Notes: generated by a model from the letters alone, not told the origin. A stretch of DNA of 64,000 nucleotides from Pedobacter sp. D749 (GCF_019317285.1 NZ_CP079218.1:3782001-3846000); one strand, 5' to 3'; shown: positions 28,532-36,958, numbered from the stretch's first letter. Translations and numbers: made by a program.

Positions 28532-29092
28532 TTACTCAAAAGTAAACCTCACATTTTTATAACCCAATCCTTCAATAATTGGCTTAAGCACGGTTGTCGC
28601 ATTGGTTTTTGTCTGTGCTAAAATACTCGATTTTTTAACTTCGGCAGTTACTTGTCTTTCGGCTGCTTTATACGCTTCGTCTACTAAACTGGCCTCCCGG
28701 AAGAAAGCCATCTTCGTATCGTAAACACGGGAGTTTTTATGGTCGATTTTTACATAACAAATTTCGGGCTGTGGTAAATTTACTACAGCAGTGTCCGCAT
28801 CAATCTCAATATCTTCGTGGGTAATTTTTGTTAAGTCGATACAGCCTACTGCTTCGGCTTTAACGATCAATAAAACACTGGCTTCGGGTAAAAAATCTGT
28901 TTTATTTTTGTGCTCCAAAACGTCGCTGATCTGATACCTTACCAGCTCTAATTTGCCAATGGCCTCAATTTTCTCTACCAGAAGCTGATGTTTGCTCTCT
29001 ACAGAGGTGTTGATACTAAACTTTTTGGAGATAAATAAGTATCCTGCAACGATTAAAATTAACCAGGGTAAGAGGCGAAAAAAGAGCTTCAT
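28532..29092 (-). CDS. DUF4230 domain-containing membrane-anchored protein
   Basis: This 186-residue protein has one N-terminal membrane helix (about 5-25) and an extracytoplasmic DUF4230 domain, recognised from the segment SVLLIVKAEAVGCIDLTKI and the following strand-rich region. Function of the family is unknown. Its stop codon merges with an AAGGTTTAAGGTGTAAGG-type repeat. The neighbour 29227 is divergent, so it is probably monocistronic. Confidence 0.78.
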   Translation of the reverse strand: MKLFFRLLPWLILIVAGYLFISKKFSINTSVESKHQLLVEKIEAIGKLELVRYQISDVLEHKNKTDFLPEASVLLIVKAEAVGCIDLTKITHEDIEIDADTAVVNLPQPEICYVKIDHKNSRVYDTKMAFFREASLVDEAYKAAERQVTAEVKKSSILAQTKTNATTVLKPIIEGLGYKNVRFTFE

Positions 29093-29226
29093 ATTTTAAA
29101 AAAATAGGGTAATAACATTTGTGTATTTAATCTGTTGCACAATAATTAATCCATAAATCTCCAATTCTATTTTTTTGGCAACAGATTTGTAATACCGATA
29201 TCACACACAAATAAATACTAATCAAC

Positions 29227-29622
29227 ATGAAAAAATTTACTATCCTAATGCTTTGCATTGTCACACTAGGTCTGGCATCTTGCAAAAAAGATCCAATTAT
29301 TAATCAAACTACTCCGAACCGAACGATTATATTTGATAAACCGGGTAATAGTTGGAGGTTGTTAGCAGGAACAACAAACACTTATTATGTTGATTTAGTC
29401 GCTAATGAAATTGATAATATCAATGTTCAAGATGAAGGTGTTTTGGTTTATATTGCAACAGACGGAACTACTGCTACTGGTTATTTTCAAATTCCTAATC
29501 AGGCACAAAGTTATGATTATGATATATATACAGGTTCAATCCGGGTTTATTCTTACGGACCACCCCCAACAAATACAATTCGTATAAAAGTTGTTCTGGT
29601 TGCCGCAGAAAATGTGACGTAG
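29227..29622 (+). CDS. Predicted lipoprotein, unknown function
   Basis: This 131-residue protein has a lipoprotein signal: MKKFTILMLCIVTLGLASCK, with lipobox LAS-Cys19. The mature part is strand-rich with alternating polar residues and aromatic spacing and ends KVVLVAAENVT. I do not recognise the family. It is followed within about 20 bases by a terminator-like hairpin and is divergent from the DUF4230 gene. Confidence 0.7.
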   Translation: MKKFTILMLCIVTLGLASCKKDPIINQTTPNRTIIFDKPGNSWRLLAGTTNTYYVDLVANEIDNINVQDEGVLVYIATDGTTATGYFQIPNQAQSYDYDIYTGSIRVYSYGPPPTNTIRIKVVLVAAENVT

Positions 29623-29642
29623 AAAAAAAATAATTAAATTTT

Positions 29643-29686
29643 AAAAAACGACTAATGTTCCCCTGAACGTGGTCGTTTTTTTTTTA
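29643..29686 (+). terminator. Terminator hairpin, first of two related copies
   Basis: AAAAAACGAC pairs with GTCGTTTTTT, with an inner GTTC/GAAC stem, followed by a T run. It terminates the lipoprotein gene and could act in both directions. A diverged copy (29768-29806) lies within the last codons of the ABC gene on the other strand. Confidence 0.75.
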
Positions 29687-29704
29687 TGCCATATTTCTAA
29701 TTAG

Positions 29705-29726
29705 AAAAGTTATAATTATAACTTTT
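29705..29726. repeat. Perfect 22-base AT palindrome
   Basis: AAAAGTTATAATTATAACTT continues to TT, a perfect palindrome with no loop. It lies between two terminator-like copies and could be a binding site or a bidirectional terminator element. Confidence 0.6.
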
Positions 29727-29755
29727 ACAAAAAACCATTAAAATTATAATTACAG

Positions 29756-30748
29756 TTAAAATTCTAAGAAACGATTAATATTCAATTGAACGTGGTCGTT
29801 TTTTTTATGCTCTCCCCTGTTCAACTGTAAGGCCCGAACACTAACGCCATTTCTTTCTAACAGCAATTCGTCGTAAAAACCTTTATAGTAAACATCTTTT
29901 ACTTCAAAACGTCTGCTGCTCCAATTATTGCTGATTTCTGCCCATTCCGGATAAAAAACTACATTTCCTGCAAAAGTTTTTAAGCCTATTTTCTCTGCAT
30001 CCCCACGAGACAAAACAACTGCATTACCTAAAATCTGAGCAGTGTAAATGTGTTTTGGATTTTGATAAATATCTATAGGCTTACCAGTTTGCAAAAGTTC
30101 ACCGTTTCGCAAAATCAGTAATTGGTCGGCAAGAAATAAACCATCAGCAGGGTCGTGAGAGACAAGAATAACAGTTACGCCAGTTTCCGCAGCAACACGC
30201 TTAATATCTGCCCTAAGTTGGTTTTTAAGTAAAGCATCAACCTGGCTAAACGGTTCGTCTAAAAGTAAAATCTGCGTATCGGCAACCATGGCTTTTGCTA
30301 TGGCCACACGCTGTTGCTCCCCACCACTTAACTCGATGATTTTTTTATTTTGCAACGGTAAAATCCGAAGGTGCTCCATGATCTGAAGTGTTTTTTCGGC
30401 CTTGGTTTTCAGATCGGTATTCGATAGCTGTGAGGCAATATTATCGTAAACTTTCGCATAAATATTCAGCGAAAAATCCTGCGTCACCATTTTCATCTGC
30501 TTGTGGCCTGGGATAAGTTGTTCATCCGGTCCTTTAACCTTTTGATCTTCAAAAAAGATTTCACCCTCATCGGTTTTAAGCAATCCGTAAATGGATTTTA
30601 ATAAGGTTGATTTTCCGCTACCGCTCTCGCCGATAATGGCAACCACATCACCTCTTTTAATGTCAAAACTTACATTTTTGATTCCCCCGGCCTGTTCTGA
30701 CTGGTATTGCTTGGTTAAATTTTTAACGCTGATTATGGTATTGCTCAC
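29756..30748 (-). CDS. ABC transporter ATP-binding protein (PotA/CysA-like)
   Basis: This 330-residue ATPase belongs to the importer subfamily with a C-terminal accessory domain. Walker A GESGSGKSTLL is near residue 41, the signature LSGGEQQRVAIAKAM near 141, and Walker B ILLLDEPFSQVD near 161. The H-loop is VSHDPADGL, and residues from about 245 form a TOBE-like region. No permease or binding-protein gene is adjacent, so the substrate (polyamine, anion or metal) cannot be stated. The last codons coincide with the second copy of the hairpin repeat. Confidence 0.85.
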   Translation of the reverse strand: MSNTIISVKNLTKQYQSEQAGGIKNVSFDIKRGDVVAIIGESGSGKSTLLKSIYGLLKTDEGEIFFEDQKVKGPDEQLIPGHKQMKMVTQDFSLNIYAKVYDNIASQLSNTDLKTKAEKTLQIMEHLRILPLQNKKIIELSGGEQQRVAIAKAMVADTQILLLDEPFSQVDALLKNQLRADIKRVAAETGVTVILVSHDPADGLFLADQLLILRNGELLQTGKPIDIYQNPKHIYTAQILGNAVVLSRGDAEKIGLKTFAGNVVFYPEWAEISNNWSSRRFEVKDVYYKGFYDELLLERNGVSVRALQLNRGEHKKNDHVQLNINRFLEF

Positions 30749-30880
30749 GTGGTAAAGATAAGAAAAAGGTGGAGGGTTTTGAGGCAGAGGGTATAAGGTT
30801 ACAACTTGTATAATTGTTAATATTTTATTTAGAAATTCACAAAAATGGTATTTATCTTTAAATCAACTAAATACAAAGAC

Positions 30881-31030
30881 ATGAAAGCTAAAATCACACT
30901 AATTCTTGATGATGCTGTTATAGAGCAGGCTAAAATTTATGCGGAAGAGAGAGGAATAAGTTTAGATGAATTTATGGAGAATTGCTTTAAGTCTTTGATA
31001 GATGAGAATAACCCTGCTGAAACGTTATAA
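30881..31030 (+). CDS. Orphan ribbon-helix-helix / DUF6364-like antitoxin
   Basis: This 49-residue protein from the ATG at 30881 starts MKAKITLILDDAVIEQAKIY and continues as amphipathic helices, the pattern of RHH-type antitoxins such as DUF6364 proteins. An ATG at 30845 would add twelve poorly fitting residues. No toxin gene follows; instead there is a convergent terminator. It may be a remnant of a toxin-antitoxin pair or a stand-alone regulator. Confidence 0.6.
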   Translation: MKAKITLILDDAVIEQAKIYAEERGISLDEFMENCFKSLIDENNPAETL

Positions 31031-31073
31031 CAAAAAATCCTGTCTCGCCTAACCGAAACAGGATCTGTTTTAT
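31031..31073. terminator. Convergent terminator hairpin
   Basis: ATCCTGT (31037-31043) pairs with ACAGGAT (31058-31064), with a TCG/CGA inner stem, flanked by an A run on the left and a T-rich stretch on the right. It can serve the RHH gene and, from the other side, the outer membrane protein gene. Confidence 0.7.
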
Positions 31074-31083
31074 TTGTGCATTA

Positions 31084-31110
31084 AGTCCCCTTTAGGGGAT
31101 TTAGGGGTTA
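31084..31110. repeat. CCCCTTTAGGGG repeat abutting a stop codon
   Basis: AGTCCCCTTTAGGGGATTTA is followed by GGGGTTA, whose TTA is the reverse complement of the outer membrane protein stop codon. It is the same family as 21362 and 35824. Confidence 0.7.
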
Positions 31111-31893
31111 GTTTAGTCCGAAAGTAACCCCGAAACTCATATTCTTTAAGCCAGCTTGTTCAGCGGTAGTAAACATGTCGTTAAAGTAATATTTAGTAAA
31201 TAATCCTATACCTCCGTAACCAAATCTAACTGTACCTCCGTAACGAACCGATTGAAAGTGGTAGCTATCATATTGTTTTTCTTTACCACGTTCTTCGCTT
31301 ATCTGTTTAATTTTTCCATTTAGCAAAAAGCTAACCTCAGGACCCAACACCAAGTAAAATCTTTTGCCGTTTTTGTTTTCGCTGGTACGGAATTCGAAGT
31401 TTAATGGAATATGTACATAACTGCTGGAGAAACGGTTTTTAGAGAAATGTACTGGTGATTGATCGGTATAAGCAAACTCGTTAGCGTTTTTAGCAATCGT
31501 AATATCTTTTCTTAAACGGATTAAAGTCCAGTCAAAGCCTCCCGCTACATAAACTTTAAAATTAGAATTAAAACGGTAGCCAAACTGTAAAACATCAAAA
31601 GAGAATGTACTGGTTTTACCACCTTTGTAATCTAAAAAATCATTATTAGGAGATAAATTAAAACTTCCATTATCTATTAACCTGGAGAACCCCCAATCAA
31701 CCCTGGTAAAAGTAATTCCACCCACGAAACGGCCTTTTTTTGCTGAATCTGCTGATTTTGTAGTAATCATAATACCATGACCTTCACTATAATCCATTTT
31801 CTTTTTGGTACTGTCTTGTTGTGCAAAAGCACCTGGAGCCATAACACCGGCAAGCCCGCTTACCAAAAGTGTTGTAAATATTAGACGTTTCAT
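31108..31893 (-). CDS. Outer membrane beta-barrel protein
   Basis: This 261-residue exported protein has a signal peptide (MKRLIFTTLLVSGLAGVMAP, then GAFAQ) followed by amphipathic strands and a C-terminal Phe-rich strand ending FGVTFGLN, as in small porin-like barrels. It follows an ECF sigma / anti-sigma pair on the same strand, 138 bp downstream of the anti-sigma gene. It may be a target or sensor of that system. The exact family is not recognised. Confidence 0.75.
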   Translation of the reverse strand: MKRLIFTTLLVSGLAGVMAPGAFAQQDSTKKKMDYSEGHGIMITTKSADSAKKGRFVGGITFTRVDWGFSRLIDNGSFNLSPNNDFLDYKGGKTSTFSFDVLQFGYRFNSNFKVYVAGGFDWTLIRLRKDITIAKNANEFAYTDQSPVHFSKNRFSSSYVHIPLNFEFRTSENKNGKRFYLVLGPEVSFLLNGKIKQISEERGKEKQYDSYHFQSVRYGGTVRFGYGGIGLFTKYYFNDMFTTAEQAGLKNMSFGVTFGLN

Positions 31894-32030
31894 ATCTGTG
31901 TGTTTTTTATTTTAATGAGTGAATTATTGATGGATTGAATGAGAGAATGAATAAATGATTTAAGTATAATGTTTAAAGATTTAAGTTTAAATGTTAACTG
32001 TTGAACTGTTAATTGTAAATCGCAAACTGT

Positions 32031-32786
32031 TTACTTCTTATTCCGTTTGCCTATTTTAAATGGACCAATATTGATTGATGACAAAGAAGAATCATCATCA
32101 TCCGTGCGGAACTGAATTAGCTTATCTTTTCTTTTATCCATTTTGTTAACAATCAGGTTTACTACATCGCCAACGTTGCGGATACCTTTATTGCTCTGTT
32201 CGTTTTCGTTAACAGGATCATCCGTTTTAATGGCTGTAGAGTTAGCAACTATTACAGTTTCTTCTTTAGGTTGCAGAATCGCCTCTTCGATTTTCGTTCT
32301 AATATCTTTTTTAGGCTCTTCAACTTTAGCAACAATGGTTTCTTGCTTTTGCATTTCAGGGGCCGTAATTATCCGCGGTTGCTTTAAAGCAGGTTTATCT
32401 TGTTTCACCTTAGTTTTGGCAATAGCTCTTGCTTGTTTAGCCTCAACGGGTAAAATTGGTGCAACATCTTTAACCGGTTCAACTACTACAGGTGGCTGAT
32501 CTTTTACAACTGGTGTTTCCACTGCTGGCTTAGGCTTTTCAATTGTATTATTGGCTAATTGTTTACCCTCATTCGTATTATTCTGCTGTTGATAAAGCAA
32601 AACCCCAATTGTGGCGATAAGCAAAACCGCTGCAGCTGATAACCAATAAATTGGTATGATTCTTTTTTTCTTAGGTATTATTTCACTTTCTATATTGCTC
32701 CATAAATCTCTCGAAGGTGCAACTTCCGCATCAGCAAAAGCATCCTTAAATAACTGATCAAAATCCTTATCCCGTATAGGTTGCAT
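32031..32786 (-). CDS. Predicted single-pass anti-sigma factor
   Basis: This 251-residue protein has a cytoplasmic N-terminus containing FDQLFKDAFADAEVAPSRDLW, a membrane helix at about 48-65 (YWLSAAAVLLIATIGVLLY) and a long periplasmic Pro/Lys/Glu/Val-rich tail. Its start lies inside the end of the sigma gene, overlapping by 20 bases, so the two are cotranslated. The topology and overlap are those of ECF anti-sigma proteins, although no classical zinc motif is seen. The ATG at 32786 is chosen over 32792. Confidence 0.75.
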   Translation of the reverse strand: MQPIRDKDFDQLFKDAFADAEVAPSRDLWSNIESEIIPKKKRIIPIYWLSAAAVLLIATIGVLLYQQQNNTNEGKQLANNTIEKPKPAVETPVVKDQPPVVVEPVKDVAPILPVEAKQARAIAKTKVKQDKPALKQPRIITAPEMQKQETIVAKVEEPKKDIRTKIEEAILQPKEETVIVANSTAIKTDDPVNENEQSNKGIRNVGDVVNLIVNKMDKRKDKLIQFRTDDDDSSLSSINIGPFKIGKRNKK

Positions 32787-33336
32787 AACCAAATCCCTCC
32801 ATTTTTATAATTTCTTCTTTTAATATTGCCCTTGCTCTCGACAGTTGCGATTTACTCGCGCCTTCAGAGATCCCAAGCGTTTCTCCAATTTCTTTGTGCG
32901 AATAACCTTCAATTACGTACATATTAAAAACCATGCGGTAACCATCAGCTAATTTTTGTATTACCTTCATCAAATCCTGCATTCCTAAAGTGCCAAAATC
33001 AAATCCGGTTGATGGTTGTTCGTAAGCTTCATCTATTTCTACAACATTTAAGCTGCGTAAATTTTTACGGTAACTTTCAATCGCAGTATTCACCATAACC
33101 CTTCTAATCCAGCCTTCAAAAGAACCATCACCCCTATACTCTTTTATTTTCTGAAAAATTTTAATGTACCCCATCTGCAGCACATCTTCTGCCTCCATCT
33201 TATCTTTGGCGTAGCGCATACAAACGGCCAACATCTTAGATGCAGTTTGCTTATAAAGCAGCTCTTGCATCTTCCGGTCGCCAGCTTTGCAGCCTTCCAT
33301 CAAATCGTTTATCGTATAGCTTCGCGTCAATTTCAT
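32767..33336 (-). CDS. ECF-type RNA polymerase sigma factor
   Basis: This 189-residue sigma factor has region 2 at about 15-85 (MRYAKDKMEAEDVLQMGYIK) and region 4 at about 120-180, with the recognition helix near SHKEIGETLGISEGASKSQL. It is followed, with a short overlap, by the predicted anti-sigma gene and then an outer membrane protein gene, which looks like a small envelope-response unit distinct from the FecR system at the left end of the window. Confidence 0.93.
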   Translation of the reverse strand: MKLTRSYTINDLMEGCKAGDRKMQELLYKQTASKMLAVCMRYAKDKMEAEDVLQMGYIKIFQKIKEYRGDGSFEGWIRRVMVNTAIESYRKNLRSLNVVEIDEAYEQPSTGFDFGTLGMQDLMKVIQKLADGYRMVFNMYVIEGYSHKEIGETLGISEGASKSQLSRARAILKEEIIKMEGFGYATYTG

Positions 33337-33518
33337 TGTGTGTTTGTATATAGAAGATGGCTGATTACAAACAATGGTTGCATGAGGGGAGAAAAAAAGT
33401 TAAATAAAGTTAAATTCAGAAATATATCTACTGATTATCAGATAGTTATGTTTTAAATAATTTTTAAGAAAGATATAGATTTTTTATTTGAAAATGAACA
33501 TACAGCATTCCATCGGGA

Positions 33519-33611
33519 GCAGCAGTCCCGCTATTCGCTTCAAACCCTCGGTTCGTTCCTCACCTTCGTGTTTTTCGCTGCTATCGGGTTTAGGAACATG
33601 GGACAGGGCTT
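33519..33611 (-). repeat. Interspersed family B element, reverse copy
   Basis: On the plus strand it begins GCAGTCCCGCTATTCGCTTC and ends TTTCGCTGCTATCGGGTTTA, flanked by GGAACATGGGACAGGGC. It lies in the 353-base gene-free gap between the sigma gene and the barrel protein gene. The rest of that gap is AT-rich. Confidence 0.65.
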
Positions 33612-33619
33612 AAAACAAT

Positions 33620-33650
33620 AAACCCCGCAGGTTTATATACCTCGGGGTTT
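33620..33650. repeat. AAACCCCGCAGGTTT palindrome
   Basis: AAACCCCGCAGGT and ACCTCGGGGTTT form an imperfect inverted repeat. It is related to the palindrome between ilvC and leuC. Confidence 0.65.
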
Positions 33651-33689
33651 GAAATGATATGAGCTTAGCTGCCCTAAACCTTACACCTT

Positions 33690-34847
33690 TTACCTCTCAG
33701 CCTTCTTCACCTTAAACAATTTGAAATCCTGTTTATAGGTCAAAAAGAAGGAGTGGTTAAACTGAAGTTGTTTATCAGTATTGTCTAAATCTATATGCGG
33801 TTCGAAACGTACATCAAGGTATAAATGTGGAATTAACTCTTTTTGATACGCATAACGCAATGAAACAATGTTTCTTGAACTTTGTCTCAAGCCCGGACTG
33901 TACAGGTTATCTGATACCGATTCATAAAGTGGCATACCTTTAATCGAAATAAAATTATTGCCCTTCCAGTAAGAGGCCACCAAACTGCCCCACTTACTTT
34001 CTACACCAGCATTTAGCCATAAACCAAAACCACCTTGGTAAGCCCTTCTTTTGTCAGGAGAAAAATCTTTGTAAACGGCGATATAGTTATCGGTATATAC
34101 CTGTTTAATGTTGGAATTAATAGCTTTATGCAACTTTATACCCGTTGCGCCATTAAACATTGTCGTAATCGGGATTTCTTTTAACACATCAATTTGCCCG
34201 CCCTGGTGGAAAGCTAAAAACTGTGCAGGAATACTCAATTTCCAGTCTTCATTTTTGATTAAGAAACTTTCGGTTGATAAACCACCAATAATCTCTTCTT
34301 TCGCCGGATCACCCTTATAAATCATTTTTTGCCAGGCAATCCAGGCATCTAAAGTAAATTTCTTGCGTTCTACCAATAACTGCGTTCCATATTCAATCGG
34401 CGTAGTTAAAGTTCTTTCGAAATCGTATAAAGGTTCAATATATTTATGCTGAATGTTACCTTCTAAACTACCAAAAATTAAGGTAAGGTTACGCTTATGG
34501 TATTTTACGCTAAACAATGGTTTGGCATCAGAAATTCCGTTCCGCCCGAAATCTTTTCTGATAAAAGCACCGGCGGTAATCGCCAGATTAGGATGTGCGT
34601 AATAAACAATTTGAGGTTGCAACTGTGTTCCGTAAAGGGTATAACCATCATGAAAATCGTTGGTATACTCGTAATTACGGACGTAGTTTAAATTGTAGAA
34701 ATTGAAGTGAACCTCATTGGTTAAGCTGCTATCGGGGCGGATTCTGTTTTCGAAAGCCGATTGATTAAACTGTGCCGAGGCAAAATAAGAACTAAAAAGA
34801 AAAGTTATCAGTAGTAAGGACTTTTTCAGGTCCGGGGTTGTAAACAT
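33690..34847 (-). CDS. Predicted outer membrane porin-like protein
   Basis: This 385-residue exported protein has a signal peptide ending FSSYFASAQ (about residue 25) and many alternating hydrophobic/aromatic strands such as YYAHPNLAITAGAFIRKDFG and HLYLDVRFEPHIDLD, consistent with a beta-barrel of 14-18 strands. I do not recognise a specific substrate class. It is separated from both neighbours by repeats and appears monocistronic; its stop codon touches an ACCTTACACC-type repeat. Confidence 0.65.
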   Translation of the reverse strand: MFTTPDLKKSLLLITFLFSSYFASAQFNQSAFENRIRPDSSLTNEVHFNFYNLNYVRNYEYTNDFHDGYTLYGTQLQPQIVYYAHPNLAITAGAFIRKDFGRNGISDAKPLFSVKYHKRNLTLIFGSLEGNIQHKYIEPLYDFERTLTTPIEYGTQLLVERKKFTLDAWIAWQKMIYKGDPAKEEIIGGLSTESFLIKNEDWKLSIPAQFLAFHQGGQIDVLKEIPITTMFNGATGIKLHKAINSNIKQVYTDNYIAVYKDFSPDKRRAYQGGFGLWLNAGVESKWGSLVASYWKGNNFISIKGMPLYESVSDNLYSPGLRQSSRNIVSLRYAYQKELIPHLYLDVRFEPHIDLDNTDKQLQFNHSFFLTYKQDFKLFKVKKAER

Positions 34848-34944
34848 GCGCTTGGATTTTATCGTCCAAATTTAGAATAGTTTTTGGTTTATTTAAATGA
34901 AGAGTTAATGAAGTTTACGAAAAGGAAACAAAATTGCTAGCTGG

Positions 34945-35038
34945 TTGACAACCAAGGCACAAAGAACACAAAGTTTTTTTTTAAAAGCCTTTATTTACAA
35001 ACATATTCTTGGTGGCCTAGTGACTTTGTGGTAAAATG
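34945..35038 (-). repeat. CCGCAAAG/CCAAG-type repeat after hemJ
   Basis: On the minus strand this reads ACCACAAAGTCACTAGGCCA and then CCAAGAATATG, with a second partial inverted copy (AACCAAGGCACAAAGAACAC) on the left. Related sequences follow the stop codons of ilvA (27859-27880) and hemA (43947-43992). Confidence 0.55.
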
Positions 35039-35039
35039 A

Positions 35040-35600
35040 TTATTCGCCACGCTTCTTACGATAGTTTTTATACAGTTTAACTGCAATCATGATGGCCATC
35101 GCTACGCCCATTATGCCAACTAAACCGTAAATCCAGTTAATGGCGCTTTTAAGAATCACAACAAATACAATGGCAATCATAAAAATGGTAGCCAGTTCAC
35201 GCCACAACCTCAACTGAAAGCTAGTTAGTTTGTACTGATCGTTTTTAAGCTGTTTAACGATGTTTTGACAAATGAAATGATAAATGAGTAAGCCAACTAC
35301 AAAACCTAGCTTTACCCACATCCAATCGGCATCAAGCAGGTCTGGATTTAACGTTAACATTGCTGCCCCTGCCAGAACAGAAATAATCATTGCCGGGGTA
35401 GCAATAATCTTCCATAAAGTAGCTTCCATTTTAACAAACTGTTTTTGGAGGATACTTTTTTCAGGCTCAGGTTTATCGTTTGCTTCTGTGTGGTAAATAA
35501 AAAGACTTAAAATATAAAATAAACCAGCCATCCAGCTAATTACAAACACAATGTGTACAGCTTTAAAATACTGGTAAAATGGCAGTAGGGTTTCTATCAT
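35040..35600 (-). CDS. hemJ: HemJ-type protoporphyrinogen IX oxidase
   Basis: This membrane enzyme oxidises protoporphyrinogen IX to protoporphyrin IX. The 186-residue protein has about five membrane helices. The N-terminal YFKAVHIVFVISWMAGLFYI contains the conserved histidine, and WMWVKLGFVVGLLIYHFIC contains the conserved lysine and a second histidine. It lies downstream of hemE in a run of haem genes, which supports the assignment. CopD-like proteins share the fold and are the main alternative. Confidence 0.82.
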   Translation of the reverse strand: MIETLLPFYQYFKAVHIVFVISWMAGLFYILSLFIYHTEANDKPEPEKSILQKQFVKMEATLWKIIATPAMIISVLAGAAMLTLNPDLLDADWMWVKLGFVVGLLIYHFICQNIVKQLKNDQYKLTSFQLRLWRELATIFMIAIVFVVILKSAINWIYGLVGIMGVAMAIMIAVKLYKNYRKKRGE

Positions 35601-35614
35601 TTAATATAAAAGAG

Positions 35615-35761
35615 TTATAATTTCTGTGCAGCCTGCTCTTCAGAAATCTTTTGTAATCCAGAATCATCTTCTTGAAGCAACAGTATCCGCTCAATCAATT
35701 CATCTGCCGAAAATTCATCTGGCATCTCTTTCAACATATCTATAACTTCTATCTTCTTCAT
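35615..35761 (-). CDS. 48-residue acidic protein, antitoxin-like
   Basis: This short ORF between hemE and hemJ encodes MKKIEVIDMLKEMPDEFSAD followed by ELIERILLLQ and an acidic, Gln-rich tail. The N-terminal pattern resembles small antitoxin components of RelE/ParE-type addiction modules. No toxin lies beside it. Fourteen bases separate its stop codon from the hemJ start, and it is 88 bases after hemE, so it may ride in the hem transcript. Confidence 0.55.
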   Translation of the reverse strand: MKKIEVIDMLKEMPDEFSADELIERILLLQEDDSGLQKISEEQAAQKL

Positions 35762-35823
35762 TAGAAAAATTTTAGAATAAGTAGCCCTATATATCCAAAT
35801 ATAACAATTCGGGTTCGCTGTTC

Positions 35824-35852
35824 AAAGTCCCCTTTAGGAGATTTAGGGGTTA
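35824..35852. repeat. CCCCTTTAGGAG repeat abutting the hemE stop codon
   Basis: AAGTCCCCTTTAGGAGATTT is followed by AGGGGTTA, whose TTA supplies the hemE stop codon on the minus strand. This is the same arrangement as at 31084-31110. Confidence 0.7.
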
Positions 35853-36875
35853 ATACCTAAACTCCTTTACCACCTCAATGGCATACTTCACATTATCGAA
35901 AGGAATATCTGGCATAATACCATGACCTAAATTGAAGATAAATCCTTCAGTACCGCGCATGCGTTCGAATAACTTGTGGATTTGTGCTTTAATTACTGCT
36001 TTATCTGCGTATAAAATATGTGGATCTAAATTTCCCTGAACAGCAATACCAGCTGGCAAAGCATTTTTAATGTTCAATAAATCTGCATTCCAGTCAACCG
36101 AAATCACATCTGGTTTGGCTTCTGCCATAATTGGTGCAAAAACCGAACTTCCTTTACAAAAAGAAATTACCGGAATATCTTTCCTATTCAAGTTGGCAAT
36201 AATTTCCTGGATATAACGGTGAGAAAACTCCTGATAATCATTCCATGATAAAGCAAGCGCCCAACTATCGAAAATCTGCACTGCATTAACGCCGGCAGCA
36301 ATTTGAAGGTTAAGATAATCGGCTGTTACTTTAGCAATTTTAGCCAAAAGTTTATGCGCCAGTTCTGGTTGGTTGTGTATAAATAACTTGGTTAATTTAA
36401 AATCTTTAGATGAACCGCCTTCAATTAAATAACTCATTACCGTAAATGGTGCACCAGCAAAACCAATTAAAGGAATATTTCCATCCAAACGTTGTTGAAT
36501 CACTTTAATGGCATCAGCTACATATTGTAACTCATCTAAACAATCAACATTTAGATTTTCGATATCCTGCGCGTTACGTACAGGGTTTGCAAACTTTGGA
36601 CCAACACCTTGCGTGAAACTTAAATCGCCTCCCATGGCCTCTCCGGTTACCAGAATATCACAGAATAAAATCGCGGCATCAATTCCCAATAAATCAACAG
36701 GTAACATAGTCACGTCGGCTGCAATTTCGGGAGTCTTACACATTTCTAAAAAAGAGTATTTGTTTTTAATTTCCCAATATTGTGGCATAAAACGGCCTGC
36801 CTGACGCATCATCCACACTGGTGGGCGTTCTGTTTGTTTTGAAAATGCTGCGTCTAAAAATAAGTTATTCTTCAT
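35850..36875 (-). CDS. hemE: Uroporphyrinogen decarboxylase
   Basis: This enzyme decarboxylates the four acetate side chains of uroporphyrinogen III. The 341-residue protein begins MKNNLFLDAAFSKQTERPPV and carries the hallmark WMMRQAGRFMPQYW (about 18-31) and a FAGAPFTVMSYLIEGG segment near 145. The start at 36875 replaces a longer ORF start at 36896 that would be drawn from repeat DNA. It has its own -7 box and follows a strong terminator, so it likely starts a separate transcript with the small ORF and hemJ. Confidence 0.96.
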   Translation of the reverse strand: MKNNLFLDAAFSKQTERPPVWMMRQAGRFMPQYWEIKNKYSFLEMCKTPEIAADVTMLPVDLLGIDAAILFCDILVTGEAMGGDLSFTQGVGPKFANPVRNAQDIENLNVDCLDELQYVADAIKVIQQRLDGNIPLIGFAGAPFTVMSYLIEGGSSKDFKLTKLFIHNQPELAHKLLAKIAKVTADYLNLQIAAGVNAVQIFDSWALALSWNDYQEFSHRYIQEIIANLNRKDIPVISFCKGSSVFAPIMAEAKPDVISVDWNADLLNIKNALPAGIAVQGNLDPHILYADKAVIKAQIHKLFERMRGTEGFIFNLGHGIMPDIPFDNVKYAIEVVKEFRY

Positions 36876-36900
36876 GATTTGTATCTGGTATCGCACTACG

Positions 36901-36924
36901 CGTCATACTGAATTCAGGATGACG
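36901..36924. repeat. Compact REP-like palindrome in the hemE leader
   Basis: CGTCATACTGAA and TTCAGGATGACG form a 12-bp inverted repeat with one mismatch and no loop. It would lie in the 5' untranslated region of hemE if the candidate promoter is right. Confidence 0.7.
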
Positions 36925-36946
36925 AATGGCTTAAAATTTAATTGGG

Positions 36947-36954
36947 CAAAGGTA
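36947..36954 (-). promoter_or_regulatory. Candidate -7 box for hemE
   Basis: On the minus strand TACCTTTG matches TAnnTTTG. It lies between the upstream terminator and the hemE start, 72 bases before the ATG. A TTCG but no TTTG lies near the -33 position. Confidence 0.5.
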
Positions 36955-36958
36955 TTAA

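Noticed and set aside
32143..32499. A 118-codon plus-strand ORF
   Set aside because: Antisense to the Pro/Val/Lys-rich tail of the predicted anti-sigma factor; biased composition explains its length.
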